Shown here in pieces: positions 34,680-46,498 of a stretch of 64,000 bases of DNA. The notes beneath the pieces are model-generated. The model did not search any database, had not been told where the DNA came from, and saw only the letters and a list, made by a program, of their open reading frames with translations. The first letter of the stretch is position 1, and each line of letters starts with the position of its first letter. Source of the DNA: Psychromonas arctica DSM 14288 (lineage in GTDB: Bacteria > Pseudomonadota > Gammaproteobacteria > Enterobacterales > Psychromonadaceae); the NCBI RefSeq assembly GCF_000482725.1, contig NZ_KI519480.1, positions 78,967 to 142,966 of the forward strand. The letters run 5' to 3'. A program made the translations under genes and the position numbers.

Positions 34680-35816
34680 ATGAGTAATGATTTTTTAAGC
34701 TTGGCCAATGTTGGAGTACAAAAATTACGCCCGTACCAAGCAGGTAAACCAACCGATGAGTTAGAACGTGAATTAGGTATTACTGATATTGTAAAGCTTG
34801 CCTCAAATGAAAACCCGCTCGGGTTAAGCGAGTCAGTTAAATTAGCATTACAAAAAGAGTTAACGGAATTAACGCGTTATCCAGATGCTAATGGTTTTTA
34901 TCTAAAGCAAGCACTTGCCACTAAATATTCGGTTAATAACGATCAAATTACTTTGGGCAATGGTTCAAATGATCTGTTAGAACTTATTGCGCGTGCTTTT
35001 GTTGATAGCAGTCACGAAGTGATGTTTGCAGAGCATGCATTTGTGGTTTATCCATTAGTGACACAGGCGATTGGCGCGACAGCGGTCGTGGTTAAAGCGA
35101 AAGACTATGGTCATGATTTAAGCGCGATGGTAGCCGCTATCACCGATAAAACTAAGCTTATCTTCATTGCTAACCCAAATAATCCAACGGGTACGTTTTT
35201 AGAGCAAGCAGAAATCAAAGACTTTTTAGCAAAAGTACCGGCGCGAGTATTAGTGGTATTAGACGAAGCCTATTTTGAATATGCAGACAATACACGTCGT
35301 GGCAATGCCATTGCTTGGATTAAAGAGTTCCCTAACTTAATCGTTTCTCGTACTTTCTCAAAAGCTTATGGTTTAGCGGGATTACGTGTTGGATACAGTA
35401 TTTCACACCCTGACATTGCTGATATTTTAAATCGTGTTCGTCAGCCGTTTAATTGTAATGCACTCGCGTTAAAAGCCGCTGAAACTGTTTTGCAAGACGA
35501 GCAATACCTTGCACAAAGTGTTGCGTTAAATAATGCGGGAATGAAAGACTTAAGTGCCTTTTTTGATGCCAATAATTTACAGTATATTCCTTCAATGGGT
35601 AACTTTATTACCGTGAATGTCGGTAACCCTGCCGATAAGAAGATGGTTGATAACAAGACGGGCGATCAGGTTTACCAAGCGTTATTACAAGAAGGTGTCA
35701 TTGTACGTCCGATCACGGGTTACGGTTTACCTAACCATTTGCGTATCAGTATTGGTACTGAAGCGGAAAATCAACGCTTCAAGCAAGCACTTACTAAAGT
35801 TTTAAATTTGCAATAA
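34680..35816 (+). CDS. hisC: Histidinol-phosphate aminotransferase (HisC2-type, near aroA)
   Basis: A 378-residue fold type I PLP aminotransferase. It has ASNENPLG near the start, NPNNPTGT, the DEAYFEYA strand, and the Schiff-base lysine in [17 protein letters not shown], the HisC signature. It uses histidinol phosphate/2-oxoglutarate, but copies located beside aroA, away from the his operon, often act on phenylpyruvate or arogenate in aromatic amino-acid synthesis. Neighbouring serC and aroA support that reading. Only 14 bp separate it from aroA, so they are co-transcribed. AAGGAA precedes its ATG. Confidence 0.93.
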   Translation: MSNDFLSLANVGVQKLRPYQAGKPTDELERELGITDIVKLASNENPLGLSESVKLALQKELTELTRYPDANGFYLKQALATKYSVNNDQITLGNGSNDLLELIARAFVDSSHEVMFAEHAFVVYPLVTQAIGATAVVVKAKDYGHDLSAMVAAITDKTKLIFIANPNNPTGTFLEQAEIKDFLAKVPARVLVVLDEAYFEYADNTRRGNAIAWIKEFPNLIVSRTFSKAYGLAGLRVGYSISHPDIADILNRVRQPFNCNALALKAAETVLQDEQYLAQSVALNNAGMKDLSAFFDANNLQYIPSMGNFITVNVGNPADKKMVDNKTGDQVYQALLQEGVIVRPITGYGLPNHLRISIGTEAENQRFKQALTKVLNLQ

Positions 35817-35830
35817 GAGAAACGAATACT

Positions 35831-37123
35831 ATGGAACAGTTATTATTAAACCCGATTAAGAAAGTCGATGGTGAGATTAATTTACCGGGCTCAAAAAGCT
35901 TGTCAAATCGTGCCTTATTGTTAGCTGCATTGGCAAAGGGGACAACCACGTTAACAAACTTATTAGACAGTGACGATATTCGTCACATGTTAAATGCGTT
36001 AACCAAGTTGGGCGTTAATTACCAATTGTCAGCGGATAAAAAGCAATGTGTGGTGGAAGGGTTAGGACATGCGTTTAATACCCAATCTCTAGGTGATATC
36101 GAACTATTTTTAGGTAATGCAGGTACCGCGATGCGCCCATTATGTGCTGCATTATGTTTAGGCCAAGGTGAATATACTTTGACCGGTGAGCCACGTATGT
36201 TTGAGCGCCCAATTGGCTCTTTAGTGGATTCATTAAAGCAAGCTGGGGCAGATGTTACTTACTTAAAGAATGAAAATTACCCGCCATTAAAAATCAAAGG
36301 TACTGGCCTGAAGGGCGGTGTTATTTCTATTGATGGTAGCGTTTCAAGCCAATTTTTAACGGCATTTTTAATGTCAGCACCGATGGCTTCTGAAGATACA
36401 ACGATTAATATTGTGGGTGAACTAGTATCAAAACCTTACATCAAAATCACGCTGCAAATTATGCAAGACTTTGGTGTTGAAGTAGATAATGTTAATGGCG
36501 AGTACCAAAGCTTTGTGATTAAAGGCGGACAAACTTACCAAGCACCTGGCAACTATTTAGTAGAAGGTGATGCTTCATCGGCTTCTTACTTTTTAGCGGC
36601 AGCGGCGATTGGCGGCGGCAGTATTAAAGTGACCGGAATTGGTAAAAAATCAGTTCAGGGTGATATTCAATTTGCTGATGCATTGGAAGCAATGGGCGCT
36701 AATATTGAATGGGGTGATGATTACATTAAAGCCAGCAAAGGTGAGCTTAAAGCCATTGATATGGATATGAATCATATTCCTGATGCGGCGATGACCATTG
36801 CGGTTGCGGCTTTGTTTGCTGAAGGAACCACTAAAATCACTAATGTTTATAACTGGCGTGTGAAAGAAACCGATCGCTTATACGCGATGGCGACTGAATT
36901 ACGTAAAGTGGGTGCAGAAGTGGTTGAAGGCCATGACTTTATTGAAGTGACGGCACCTGCACAAATCAAACATGCTGAAATTGATACTTACGACGACCAC
37001 CGTATCGCGATGTGTTTTTCATTGGTGGCATTAAGTGGTACACCTGTGACTATTAACGATCCAAAATGTACGTCTAAAACTTTTCCTGATTACTTTGAAA
37101 AATTAGCGTCTGTTAGTTTTTAA
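35831..37123 (+). CDS. aroA: 3-phosphoshikimate 1-carboxyvinyltransferase (EPSP synthase)
   Basis: AroA joins shikimate 3-phosphate and phosphoenolpyruvate in the shikimate pathway. Its 430 residues match the family. Motifs seen are [20 protein letters not shown] (substrate Lys and Ser), [34 protein letters not shown], and the late [18 protein letters not shown] and DDHRIAMCF. The GNAGTAMRP form, with a Pro four residues after the conserved Ala, is the glyphosate-sensitive class I type, as in E. coli. Last gene of the serC-hisC-aroA group, with a UUCG terminator. Confidence 0.97.
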   Translation: MEQLLLNPIKKVDGEINLPGSKSLSNRALLLAALAKGTTTLTNLLDSDDIRHMLNALTKLGVNYQLSADKKQCVVEGLGHAFNTQSLGDIELFLGNAGTAMRPLCAALCLGQGEYTLTGEPRMFERPIGSLVDSLKQAGADVTYLKNENYPPLKIKGTGLKGGVISIDGSVSSQFLTAFLMSAPMASEDTTINIVGELVSKPYIKITLQIMQDFGVEVDNVNGEYQSFVIKGGQTYQAPGNYLVEGDASSASYFLAAAAIGGGSIKVTGIGKKSVQGDIQFADALEAMGANIEWGDDYIKASKGELKAIDMDMNHIPDAAMTIAVAALFAEGTTKITNVYNWRVKETDRLYAMATELRKVGAEVVEGHDFIEVTAPAQIKHAEIDTYDDHRIAMCFSLVALSGTPVTINDPKCTSKTFPDYFEKLASVSF

Positions 37124-37178
37124 TTGTGTTTATTTGACGCGATAAAAAGCGTTTATAGCACGATCATTAACGGTCTAA

Positions 37179-37207
37179 TAAAAACCTACTTCGGTAGGTT
37201 TTTTTAT
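37179..37207 (+). terminator. Rho-independent terminator of aroA
   Basis: AAAACCTAC-TTCG-GTAGGTTTT is a stem closed by the stable UUCG tetraloop and followed by a run of T. Confidence 0.92.
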
Positions 37208-38658
<1,451 letters not shown>

Positions 38659-38665
38659 TATTTCT

Positions 38666-38687
38666 AGCGCAGGCTAAATCCTGCGCT
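38666..38687. terminator. mreB-mreC intergenic hairpin
   Basis: AGCGCAGG-CTAAAT-CCTGCGCT forms a strong 8-bp stem between mreB and mreC but has no T-run. It could protect or attenuate transcript ends, giving more MreB than MreC/MreD. Confidence 0.5.
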
Positions 38688-38707
38688 CTGATTCAATAGA
38701 AATACCC

Positions 38708-39589
38708 ATGAAAACAATTTTTACCCGCGGTCCTTCTTTTACGTTAAGGCTATTCGTTGTAATAGCCTGTTGCGTAGGTTTGCTGATCGCCGATAGTCAG
38801 TTTAACCTTTTCTCCTCCGTACGTGTTTACCTCAACTCCATTGTTTCTCCTATTCAGTATGTTGCTGATGCGCCACAAAAATTGTTTAGTGCCTTTTCTG
38901 AAAATATTATGACTAGGCAGGCGTTAGTGGATCGTAACCAACAGCTTGAGAAAGATAATTTGCATTTAAAAGCGGATCGTTTGTTACTTGGGCAGTTACA
39001 AAGTGAAAACAAACAATTACGCGAATTATTAAACTCTAAAAAACAATTCAAATACAAACGTATGATCACCGAAGTGATGAGCTTACGTTCAGATCCGTTT
39101 ACACATCAATTATTGATCGATAAAGGGGCCATTAATGGTGTCTATCTCGGGCAACCGGTGATTAATGAACAAGGTGTGGTTGGACAAGTCTCACAAGTGG
39201 GCAGCACCACCAGTCGGGTTGTATTAATTGTTGATGCCAGTCATGGTATTCCGGTGCGTGTACAGCGTAACGATGCTATTGCTGTGGTTCATGGTAGTGG
39301 CGCGTGGGATAAGTTGAATGTGCCTTTTGTACAAAGTAATGCCGATATTAAAGAAGGTGACTTACTGGTGACATCGGGGTTAGGCGGACGTTTTCCTGCT
39401 GGTTATCCTGTTGCTAAAATTAGCCGTTTTGAGTATCAAGAAGGTGAGTTATATGCAACGGTTACGGCGACGCCTGTGGCGGACTTAGATAGAAGCCGTT
39501 ATTTATTGTTGTTGTGGAATAATGATCCGTTAGCGGGTGCAGATTTAACCTTAGACTCGCCGGAAACATTCGATGAACCTGTTCAATAG
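38708..39589 (+). CDS. mreC: Rod-shape-determining protein MreC
   Basis: MreC is a bitopic membrane protein linking MreB with the periplasmic peptidoglycan machinery (PBP2, RodA). The 293-residue protein has one N-terminal membrane helix (about 12-30), a coiled coil (about 65-112, RNQQLEKDNLHLKADRLLLG...), and the two beta-barrel domains with conserved GAINGVYLGQPVINEQGVVGQV and LLVTSGLGGRFPAGYPVAKI. It overlaps mreD by 17 bp, so the two are translated together. Confidence 0.95.
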   Translation: MKTIFTRGPSFTLRLFVVIACCVGLLIADSQFNLFSSVRVYLNSIVSPIQYVADAPQKLFSAFSENIMTRQALVDRNQQLEKDNLHLKADRLLLGQLQSENKQLRELLNSKKQFKYKRMITEVMSLRSDPFTHQLLIDKGAINGVYLGQPVINEQGVVGQVSQVGSTTSRVVLIVDASHGIPVRVQRNDAIAVVHGSGAWDKLNVPFVQSNADIKEGDLLVTSGLGGRFPAGYPVAKISRFEYQEGELYATVTATPVADLDRSRYLLLLWNNDPLAGADLTLDSPETFDEPVQ

Positions 39590-40055
39590 TTATAAAATAA
39601 TTTATTTCACATTTTTTGTCTGTTTGGTTGCTGCTATTTTTCCGTTACCGATCATACTTAATGCGTTTCGTCCAGATTGGATGGTTTTAGTCCTGTGTTA
39701 TTGGATCATTGCCTTACCGCACCGAGTGAATATTGGGCATGCTTTTATCCTAGGACTTTTTTTAGACCTGTTGCTCGGATCGATCCTGGGTATGCATGCC
39801 ATGTTATTGTCGTTACTTGCCTATATCACCAGTATTAACTTTCAACGTTTTCGAAACTTCACCTTAGTACAAACAACATTACTGCTAGGTGTGTTTATTT
39901 TTATGTCCAAGCTTGCCTTGTATTGGATAGCATCGAGTATGCAAGAGATCGTTTTACACCGTCATTATTTTTGGTCAGTGTTTACTTCTATGCTAGTTTG
40001 GCCATGGTTTTTTCTGTTTATGCGTTTTTTACGTATTCGCTTTAAGGTCAGCTAA
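39573..40055 (+). CDS. mreD: Rod-shape-determining protein MreD
   Basis: This 160-residue protein has about five hydrophobic helices, fitting E. coli MreD (162). Recognisable are FPLPIILNAFRPDWMVLVLCYW near the start and GLFLDLLLGSILGMHAM in the middle, both conserved in the family. It belongs to the elongasome with MreB, MreC, RodA and PBP2. The start ATG lies inside the end of mreC, and maf begins 2 bp after its stop, so the genes form one operon. Confidence 0.94.
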   Translation: MNLFNSYKIIYFTFFVCLVAAIFPLPIILNAFRPDWMVLVLCYWIIALPHRVNIGHAFILGLFLDLLLGSILGMHAMLLSLLAYITSINFQRFRNFTLVQTTLLLGVFIFMSKLALYWIASSMQEIVLHRHYFWSVFTSMLVWPWFFLFMRFLRIRFKVS

Positions 40056-40057
40056 CA

Positions 40058-40618
40058 ATGCCTATCTTCCTTGCATCGAATTCCCCCCGTAGAGGTGAAT
40101 TGTTATCGCAAATTAATATTCAATATGAACGAATTAAAGCAGATATTGACGAAGTTCAACAAGCTCATGAAAGTAGCTCAGAATACGTACAACGATTGGC
40201 ATTAGAGAAAGCGTTAGCGGGTTTAGATAATAATAATCAGCAAGGTGTGGTGTTAGGGGCAGATACTATTGTAGTTTGTGGTAAAACTGTGATGGAGAAA
40301 CCAAAAAATAAGCAACATGCTCGACAAATGATGACATTATTATCGGATAATACTCATCAAGTGTTAACTGTGGTTGCGGTTATTTCTGCACATCAACAGC
40401 GCGTTAAGTTAGTTACCACAGATGTCACGTTTAAAGCATTAACAGAACAAGAAATTTCGGACTATTGGGAAACAGGCGAGCCACAGGATAAAGCGGGTGG
40501 TTACGGTATTCAAGGTATTGCGGGTCAATTTGTGACTCATCTCTCCGGTAGCTATAGTGCTGTAGTAGGGCTTCCCCTCTACGAGACAGCTCAACTGATC
40601 AAAAGCGTTAAAGGATAA
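40058..40618 (+). CDS. maf: Maf family nucleoside triphosphate pyrophosphatase (dTTP/UTP type)
   Basis: Hydrolyses non-canonical or excess dTTP/UTP-type nucleotides to monophosphates. The 186 residues carry the family signatures: the opening LASNSPRRGELLSQI (phosphate-binding Ser and Arg), LGADTIVV with the catalytic Asp, EKPKNKQHARQMM, and WETGEPQDKAGGYGIQG. This is the E. coli YhdE subgroup (mre-linked), distinct from the YceF subgroup. Only 2 bp after mreD and 4 bp before rng, so it is in the same operon. Confidence 0.95.
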   Translation: MPIFLASNSPRRGELLSQINIQYERIKADIDEVQQAHESSSEYVQRLALEKALAGLDNNNQQGVVLGADTIVVCGKTVMEKPKNKQHARQMMTLLSDNTHQVLTVVAVISAHQQRVKLVTTDVTFKALTEQEISDYWETGEPQDKAGGYGIQGIAGQFVTHLSGSYSAVVGLPLYETAQLIKSVKG

Positions 40619-40622
40619 CAGC

Positions 40623-42095
40623 ATGTCTGTTGAATTATTAATGAACATTACCCCCACTGAAACGCGTGTTGCGTTAATCGAAGGGGGAGTTTTACAAGAG
40701 TTACATATTGAACGCCAAGCGAGTAAAGGCATTGCAGGTAATATTTATAAAGGGAAAGTGACACGTGTTCTCCCTGGTATGCAAGCCGCTTTCATTGATA
40801 TCGGTTTAGAAAAAGCAGCTTTTTTACATGCCTCAGATATTGATCCTCGTACTGAATGTGTTGCGGATCCTGAAAAAGATAAATTCAAGGTGGCCGATAT
40901 TTCGACCTTAGTTCGTCCGGGCCAAAATATTATTGTGCAAGTGGTGAAAGATCCACTCGGTACAAAAGGCGCGCGTTTGACCACAGATATTACGTTACCT
41001 TCTCGCTATTTAGTGTTTATGCCCGATACACAGCATGTAGGCGTGTCACAGCGTATTGAAAGCGCAGAGGAGAGAGAACGACTTAAGGATATTACTCAAT
41101 CTTGTGTTAATGAATTAGGTGGTTTTATCATTCGTACGGCTGCAGAAGGTGCGCCTGAAGAAGAATTAAGAAATGATGCCGCTTTTCTGCAGCGTGTGTG
41201 GAATAAAGTGATCACGCGTAAACAGCGTACTCAATCTAAAAATAAGATGTTATATCAGGATCTGGGACTAGCATTTCGTATTTTGCGTGATTTTGTTGGC
41301 AATGAAATTGATCGCATTCGTATAGATTCAAAGTTGAGCTTTAAGCAACTTTCTAAATTTAGCGTGGAGTTTGTCCCTGAATTAGCGAAAAAAGTCGAAT
41401 ATTATGACGGTGAAAGTCCTATTTTCGACCTATTTGATGTTGAAAATGAAGTGCAGCGAGCATTAAATAGAAAGGTTGAATTAAAATCAGGTGGTTATTT
41501 AATTATCGACCAAACGGAAGCAATGACCACGGTCGATATCAATACCGGCGCGTTTGTGGGGCACCGTAACCTAGAAGAGACTATCTTTAATACTAACATT
41601 GAAGCAACGTTAGCAATTGCGCGTCAATTAAGGTTACGTAATTTAGGTGGGATCATTATACTCGACTTCATTGATATGAAGCTTTTAGAACATCGACGCC
41701 GTGTCTTTAATAGTCTAGAACAAGCGTTATCGAAAGACCGTGTGAAAACGCATATTAATGATTTCTCGCCACTTGGCTTGATTGAGATGACTCGTAAACG
41801 TACTCATGAAAGTTTAGAGCATATTTTTTGTGGTGAATGTAGTACCTGTAATGGCCGTGGTTACGTTAAAACTGTGGAAACAGTTTGTTATGAAATACTG
41901 CGAGAAATATTACGTGTTGACCGCGCCTTTACCGCTGAGCGTTTTGTTGTTTACAGCTCTGTTGCGGTTGCTGAAGCACTACAGGGCGATGAGTCCTATA
42001 ATCTTGGCGAGTTAATCGTGTTTATGCAAAAACGCGTAGAAATACATGCTGAACCTTTATACGGTCCAGAGCAGTTTGATGTTGTTATGATGTAG
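40623..42095 (+). CDS. rng: Ribonuclease G
   Basis: Endoribonuclease that matures the 5' end of 16S rRNA and helps mRNA turnover. Its 490 residues match E. coli RNase G (489). There is an N-terminal S1 domain (KGIAGNIYKGKVTRVLPGMQAAFIDIGLEKAAFLHASD), the 5' sensor and DNase I-like core, the Mg-binding site in AMTTVDINTGAFVG with Asp in LDFIDM, and the zinc-link cysteines in CGECSTCNGRG. No long RNase E-type C-terminal scaffold is present. It sits within the mre-maf-rng-yhdP operon. Confidence 0.97.
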   Translation: MSVELLMNITPTETRVALIEGGVLQELHIERQASKGIAGNIYKGKVTRVLPGMQAAFIDIGLEKAAFLHASDIDPRTECVADPEKDKFKVADISTLVRPGQNIIVQVVKDPLGTKGARLTTDITLPSRYLVFMPDTQHVGVSQRIESAEERERLKDITQSCVNELGGFIIRTAAEGAPEEELRNDAAFLQRVWNKVITRKQRTQSKNKMLYQDLGLAFRILRDFVGNEIDRIRIDSKLSFKQLSKFSVEFVPELAKKVEYYDGESPIFDLFDVENEVQRALNRKVELKSGGYLIIDQTEAMTTVDINTGAFVGHRNLEETIFNTNIEATLAIARQLRLRNLGGIIILDFIDMKLLEHRRRVFNSLEQALSKDRVKTHINDFSPLGLIEMTRKRTHESLEHIFCGECSTCNGRGYVKTVETVCYEILREILRVDRAFTAERFVVYSSVAVAEALQGDESYNLGELIVFMQKRVEIHAEPLYGPEQFDVVMM

Positions 42096-42190
42096 TTCTG
42101 ATGTAGCTATTATACGGCTATAGTACGGTTATAGTACCGTTAGTATGTGGCTATGAAGTAGGAGAAAGTAGGTTTAATGGGTTATCATTT

Positions 42191-45100
42191 TTGAAACATG
42201 TCACCTTTAAATGGTTAAAGCGACTCTGGGTCCTGCTCGCTGCCAAATTAATTATTATTGCAGTGTTGTTGACCATTGCACGCTTTGCTATCAATGGCGT
42301 TGATGATTATAAAGAGCAGCTAGTAGAGTGGGTCGCAGCGAAGCAGAATATCAATGTTAATGCTGAAAAAGTCTCGGCAGGCATCGACTTTTCTGGCTTA
42401 GTATTAACCTTAAAAGATGTGACATTGATTGATACTCAAGTATTACCCTTTGAGTTAAAAATTGAGCATCTATTTTTACATTTCGATTTTATTGATAGTT
42501 TAACTAAGCAAAAGCTTATCTTTAATGATATTTCATTAAAGGGAGCAAATTTATCATTAAAATCAACAAAAATGCAGAACCTTGCTGTTGCTACAAATCC
42601 TCAGCAATTAACTTCTCAGGCTATTGCTACTCAATCTGTCGCCAGTGCATCGGTTTCGTCTCAAGCGATTGCTAGCCAGTCTGTATTAACGAAATCTGAA
42701 CAGGATCAAGCACAATCAGAGTTAACGCTTGATGCACTTAAAAATATATTTTTATTACATTTAAGTTCATTTTCTATCACTGATAGCCAAATTAATTTTA
42801 TCGATCATCTAAATAATAAAAAGACTATTTTAATCCAAGATCTTAGTTGGGTTAATGATGACAAACGCCATCAAGGTGTTGGTAAAGCATCATTACCTAA
42901 TACAATAGGTGAGAATACATTACAGTTTGTGATTGATATTACTGGTGAAGCAGAAGGCGCCAATGAGCAATTGATTGGTCGTTTTTACGCACAGGCAGAA
43001 AACCTAAATGCAACTGAATACTTACAACCTCAAGTAAATCCATTAGCAGAGCTTAAAAAAGCCATTGTTTCTTTTGAGCTTTGGAGTGACTTTGATTTTA
43101 ATGGGCCTAAGAGCATGCAGTTACAATGGGGCAATTCAGAGATTGCCTGGTCGATGTTAAATCAATCCCATGACTGGCAAATTAATGACGGTTTATTACA
43201 GTTTACGGATCAGGATAAACATTGGTTATTTGATAGCTACGATTTAAATATTACCCATAATTACATTCCGCTTAATAATGCTAATTTTTCTGGGGCGGGT
43301 ATTGATAATGAATTTGGTGAATTTGATCTATCAGGTGTTAATGTTAATTCAATCGTGCCCTTTGCCCTCTTATTTTCAACATTGCCCGAAGCGAATATTG
43401 AGCAGATACTGGCGCTTGAGCTTGGTGGAGATGTAAATAAAGTTGGATTATTAGTGGATCAATCTGGCGAGTATTCAATAAGTGCAAATGTCGATGCTTT
43501 TAACAATCAAGCGGTGGGGGCATTTCCTGGTATTAGTGATGCCAATATTTCATTGCTTAGCAATCAACGAACGGGTCGCGCTAGTATTAAACTGGGTCCT
43601 CAATCGATCCTTTTTGATAAACAGTTTAGTCGTAGTATGCCATTACAAAAAGGGCAATTTGAATTACGTTGGGAAAACCAACAAGATGGATTCAAACTGG
43701 TCAGTGATAAAAGTATATTAGTGACTGATGAGCTTGATAGCAGTAGTCAATTTACGCTATTTTTTCCTAATGATAGTGAGCTGAGTAGTCCATTTTTAAG
43801 CTTGTTTACTTATGCCTCTTTAAGTGACGTTGAAAAAGCACAGTACTATTTGCCGATGTTAGCAATGGGACAAGATGTGTTTGATTATTTGCAACCCACG
43901 CTTAAGAAAGGATCGGTAACGGGAGCCAAAATTGTATGGCATGGGCCGTTAACTGATTACCCTTACAAAGATAATGACGGTGTATTCCAAGCTTTTGTTC
44001 CCGTTAAAAATGGCCAATATAACTTTTATACAGGTTGGGAAGGGTTAAGTGATTTAGACTTAGACCTATTATTTGAAAATGACTCACTATTTATGAGCAG
44101 TGACAAAGCTAAATTAGGCGATATTCGTGTTGATTCGTTATCTGCGGTTATCGACCATTTAAGCCCTGATGGCGTATTAACCATCAACGCTAAAGTTGCT
44201 GAAACATCCTCATCGATTGCTGACTATTTGATTGGGTCACCACTTAAAGACAGTGTCGGTAAAGTGGTACAAATGATCCGTATCGGCGGTCAAGTGACTG
44301 GCGGATTAACCTTAGAAATCCCGCTCGATTCCAGCAACGCAGAAACCGTTGCAAAAGGTAAGTTAGATTTAGTCGACAATGATATCGATATTGAGTTAAC
44401 CAGCGATGTGATCTTGCCCTTTAAAAAAGTAAATGGTTCCTTTAGCTTTGTGAATGGTGACCTGACAGCAAACGACCTGACTGCGACCTTATTCGAACAG
44501 CCTGTTAACTTATCTTTTGCGAGTAAAGAGTCGCCTGAGCAATATCGGCTGACGGCAGACCTTTCAGGGCTTTGGAATGTTGCTAAGTTAAGCCGTTATG
44601 AAAAACAATTAGCACCATTACAAGCAATTGGTAATTTAGATTGGCAGGGACAGCTCGATTTCACCCAAGGTTCGAACCAAGACTATCAGTTTTCGGTGAA
44701 TTTATCATCGCAATTACAGGGGGTTAAGATAGGTCTGCCAGCACCATTTAATAAAAACTCCTTACAAGCATGGCCGACTTCTATTAATGTCAGTGGCAAT
44801 CAGCGCAGTACGCAGTGGGATGCGCGTATTAATAATAAACTGAAGTCCGTGGGCGAGATTTTACACCCTGAAAACTCTAATAAAGAAAGAGTAGCGGTTC
44901 TTAAGTACCTCTATCTTGGATTGGGGAGTGGGCAAGCGATTGGCATTGATAAGCGTAAACAGATAGTACGTATTACTGGTGATAAAATTAATTTAACACC
45001 CTGGGCTGAGATTGTTAATGAATGGGTCTTCACTCAAAAAAATACAGCGGCTACCGATATAAGTGCGACTGCGTCGAATAATAAGAGCACATCATTATTT

Positions 45101-46285
45101 AATATTAATGAGTTTTATCTTGATATTAGACATGCGGAATTATTTGAACAACCCTTGGTAAACTTAGATTCACAAGCTATTTATCGTGATGATTTTTGGG
45201 CCATCAAGCTTAAAGCGGATAATTTACTTACAGATATAGAGTATCGTCAGGGCATTCCTGACCGTTATGACATTAGTATTAAAAAGATGAATTTCCAGTT
45301 ATTAAATGTTGATGCAATACAGGAGCTATTCAGCAAAGAAGAAGGGCCTTCATTACCTCAACTGAGCAATAACTTACGAGAAGATTATCCTGAAGTCTTT
45401 TTAGAGTGTGTGCAATGTGATTATAAAAAAATGCAATTATCACCACTTAAAGCACATGTGTACCCGAGTAAATTAGGTCTTAATATTGATTATTTAAACT
45501 TAGGTGAAAAAGATCAAGCAACTAATATTTCAGGTGTATGGGATCAGCGTAGAACCAATATTATTGTTGATAGTAAAGGCAGCAGTGATAACAGTATTGT
45601 TGATCGTTTAGGTTATAGTAGCCCAATGGTTTATGAACAAGCATCGCTAAATGGCGCATTAAATTGGGTCGGTGCGCCTTGGCATTTTAATTTAGATTCG
45701 TTGAACGGCCAGCTGTCAGTAAAAGCTGAGAACGGCCAAATCACTGAAGTTGATGATAAAGGTGCTCGCCTATTAAGTTTCTTAAGCCTCGACGGAATTA
45801 GACGTAGTTTGAACTTAGAGTTTGGTAATATTTTCTCGAAAGGGCTAGGTTTTGACGATATGTCGCTTTCCGCCAATATTAGTAATGGTATTTTGAAAAA
45901 TGATGATTACTTTTTAAATGGTTCGGCGGGGAAAATATCAGGTGAAGGGTTAATTGACTTACCCAACCTCAATGTTAACTATCGTTTTAGTTATAGCCCT
46001 GCTGTGACCTCTAGCTTACCCGTGTTGGCAGCCTTTGCTATTAACCCATTAACTGGCGCGGCGGTGTTAATGATGACTAAAATACTTGAACCGGTTGTGG
46101 ATAGTATTATTCGTGTAGATTTTTCTGTTAAAGGTGCGTTAGATAATCCTGATGTTAAAATAGAAGACAGACAAAGAGGCGTGGTTAAACTGCAAAACAG
46201 CGAAGTGTTAGAAGAGATTGAGGGTAGTGTTGTTGATAATGGTAAGGTTGATAACGGTACTACCGTAAATGGCGTTAAAAAATAG
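42191..46285 (+). CDS. yhdP: YhdP family AsmA-like lipid-transport protein
   Basis: A giant envelope protein of 1364 residues with one N-terminal inner-membrane helix (about 12-32). A long beta-taco groove spans the periplasm and is thought to pass phospholipids to the outer membrane, sharing this role with TamB and YdbH. E. coli YhdP has 1266 residues. The C-terminal block GAVLMMTKILEPVVDSIIRVDFSVKGALDNP is typical. The start is TTG at 42191; no strong ribosome site is visible, so the N-terminus is less certain. Residues about 140-165 hold a low-complexity SQAIAxQSV repeat not expected in the groove. It follows rng by 95 bp. Confidence 0.92.
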   Translation: MKHVTFKWLKRLWVLLAAKLIIIAVLLTIARFAINGVDDYKEQLVEWVAAKQNINVNAEKVSAGIDFSGLVLTLKDVTLIDTQVLPFELKIEHLFLHFDFIDSLTKQKLIFNDISLKGANLSLKSTKMQNLAVATNPQQLTSQAIATQSVASASVSSQAIASQSVLTKSEQDQAQSELTLDALKNIFLLHLSSFSITDSQINFIDHLNNKKTILIQDLSWVNDDKRHQGVGKASLPNTIGENTLQFVIDITGEAEGANEQLIGRFYAQAENLNATEYLQPQVNPLAELKKAIVSFELWSDFDFNGPKSMQLQWGNSEIAWSMLNQSHDWQINDGLLQFTDQDKHWLFDSYDLNITHNYIPLNNANFSGAGIDNEFGEFDLSGVNVNSIVPFALLFSTLPEANIEQILALELGGDVNKVGLLVDQSGEYSISANVDAFNNQAVGAFPGISDANISLLSNQRTGRASIKLGPQSILFDKQFSRSMPLQKGQFELRWENQQDGFKLVSDKSILVTDELDSSSQFTLFFPNDSELSSPFLSLFTYASLSDVEKAQYYLPMLAMGQDVFDYLQPTLKKGSVTGAKIVWHGPLTDYPYKDNDGVFQAFVPVKNGQYNFYTGWEGLSDLDLDLLFENDSLFMSSDKAKLGDIRVDSLSAVIDHLSPDGVLTINAKVAETSSSIADYLIGSPLKDSVGKVVQMIRIGGQVTGGLTLEIPLDSSNAETVAKGKLDLVDNDIDIELTSDVILPFKKVNGSFSFVNGDLTANDLTATLFEQPVNLSFASKESPEQYRLTADLSGLWNVAKLSRYEKQLAPLQAIGNLDWQGQLDFTQGSNQDYQFSVNLSSQLQGVKIGLPAPFNKNSLQAWPTSINVSGNQRSTQWDARINNKLKSVGEILHPENSNKERVAVLKYLYLGLGSGQAIGIDKRKQIVRITGDKINLTPWAEIVNEWVFTQKNTAATDISATASNNKSTSLFNINEFYLDIRHAELFEQPLVNLDSQAIYRDDFWAIKLKADNLLTDIEYRQGIPDRYDISIKKMNFQLLNVDAIQELFSKEEGPSLPQLSNNLREDYPEVFLECVQCDYKKMQLSPLKAHVYPSKLGLNIDYLNLGEKDQATNISGVWDQRRTNIIVDSKGSSDNSIVDRLGYSSPMVYEQASLNGALNWVGAPWHFNLDSLNGQLSVKAENGQITEVDDKGARLLSFLSLDGIRRSLNLEFGNIFSKGLGFDDMSLSANISNGILKNDDYFLNGSAGKISGEGLIDLPNLNVNYRFSYSPAVTSSLPVLAAFAINPLTGAAVLMMTKILEPVVDSIIRVDFSVKGALDNPDVKIEDRQRGVVKLQNSEVLEEIEGSVVDNGKVDNGTTVNGVKK

Positions 46286-46498
46286 ACGTGTTGGGTGCTG
46301 AGCAATTTGAACTCTAATGTTAACGCGTAGTGTTATTACAAAATTCACCTTGGATGTTATCTTTTTTAAACTACTTGCTTTTAACTACATGCTTATTACT
46401 GTCAATTTTTTCCGTAAGCTATGCTTGTAAACGGTCATTATAAATGATCGCTGAAAACTGTCGTTGTAAATTCTCAGCTTAAAATGAGGTCAGGTAAA

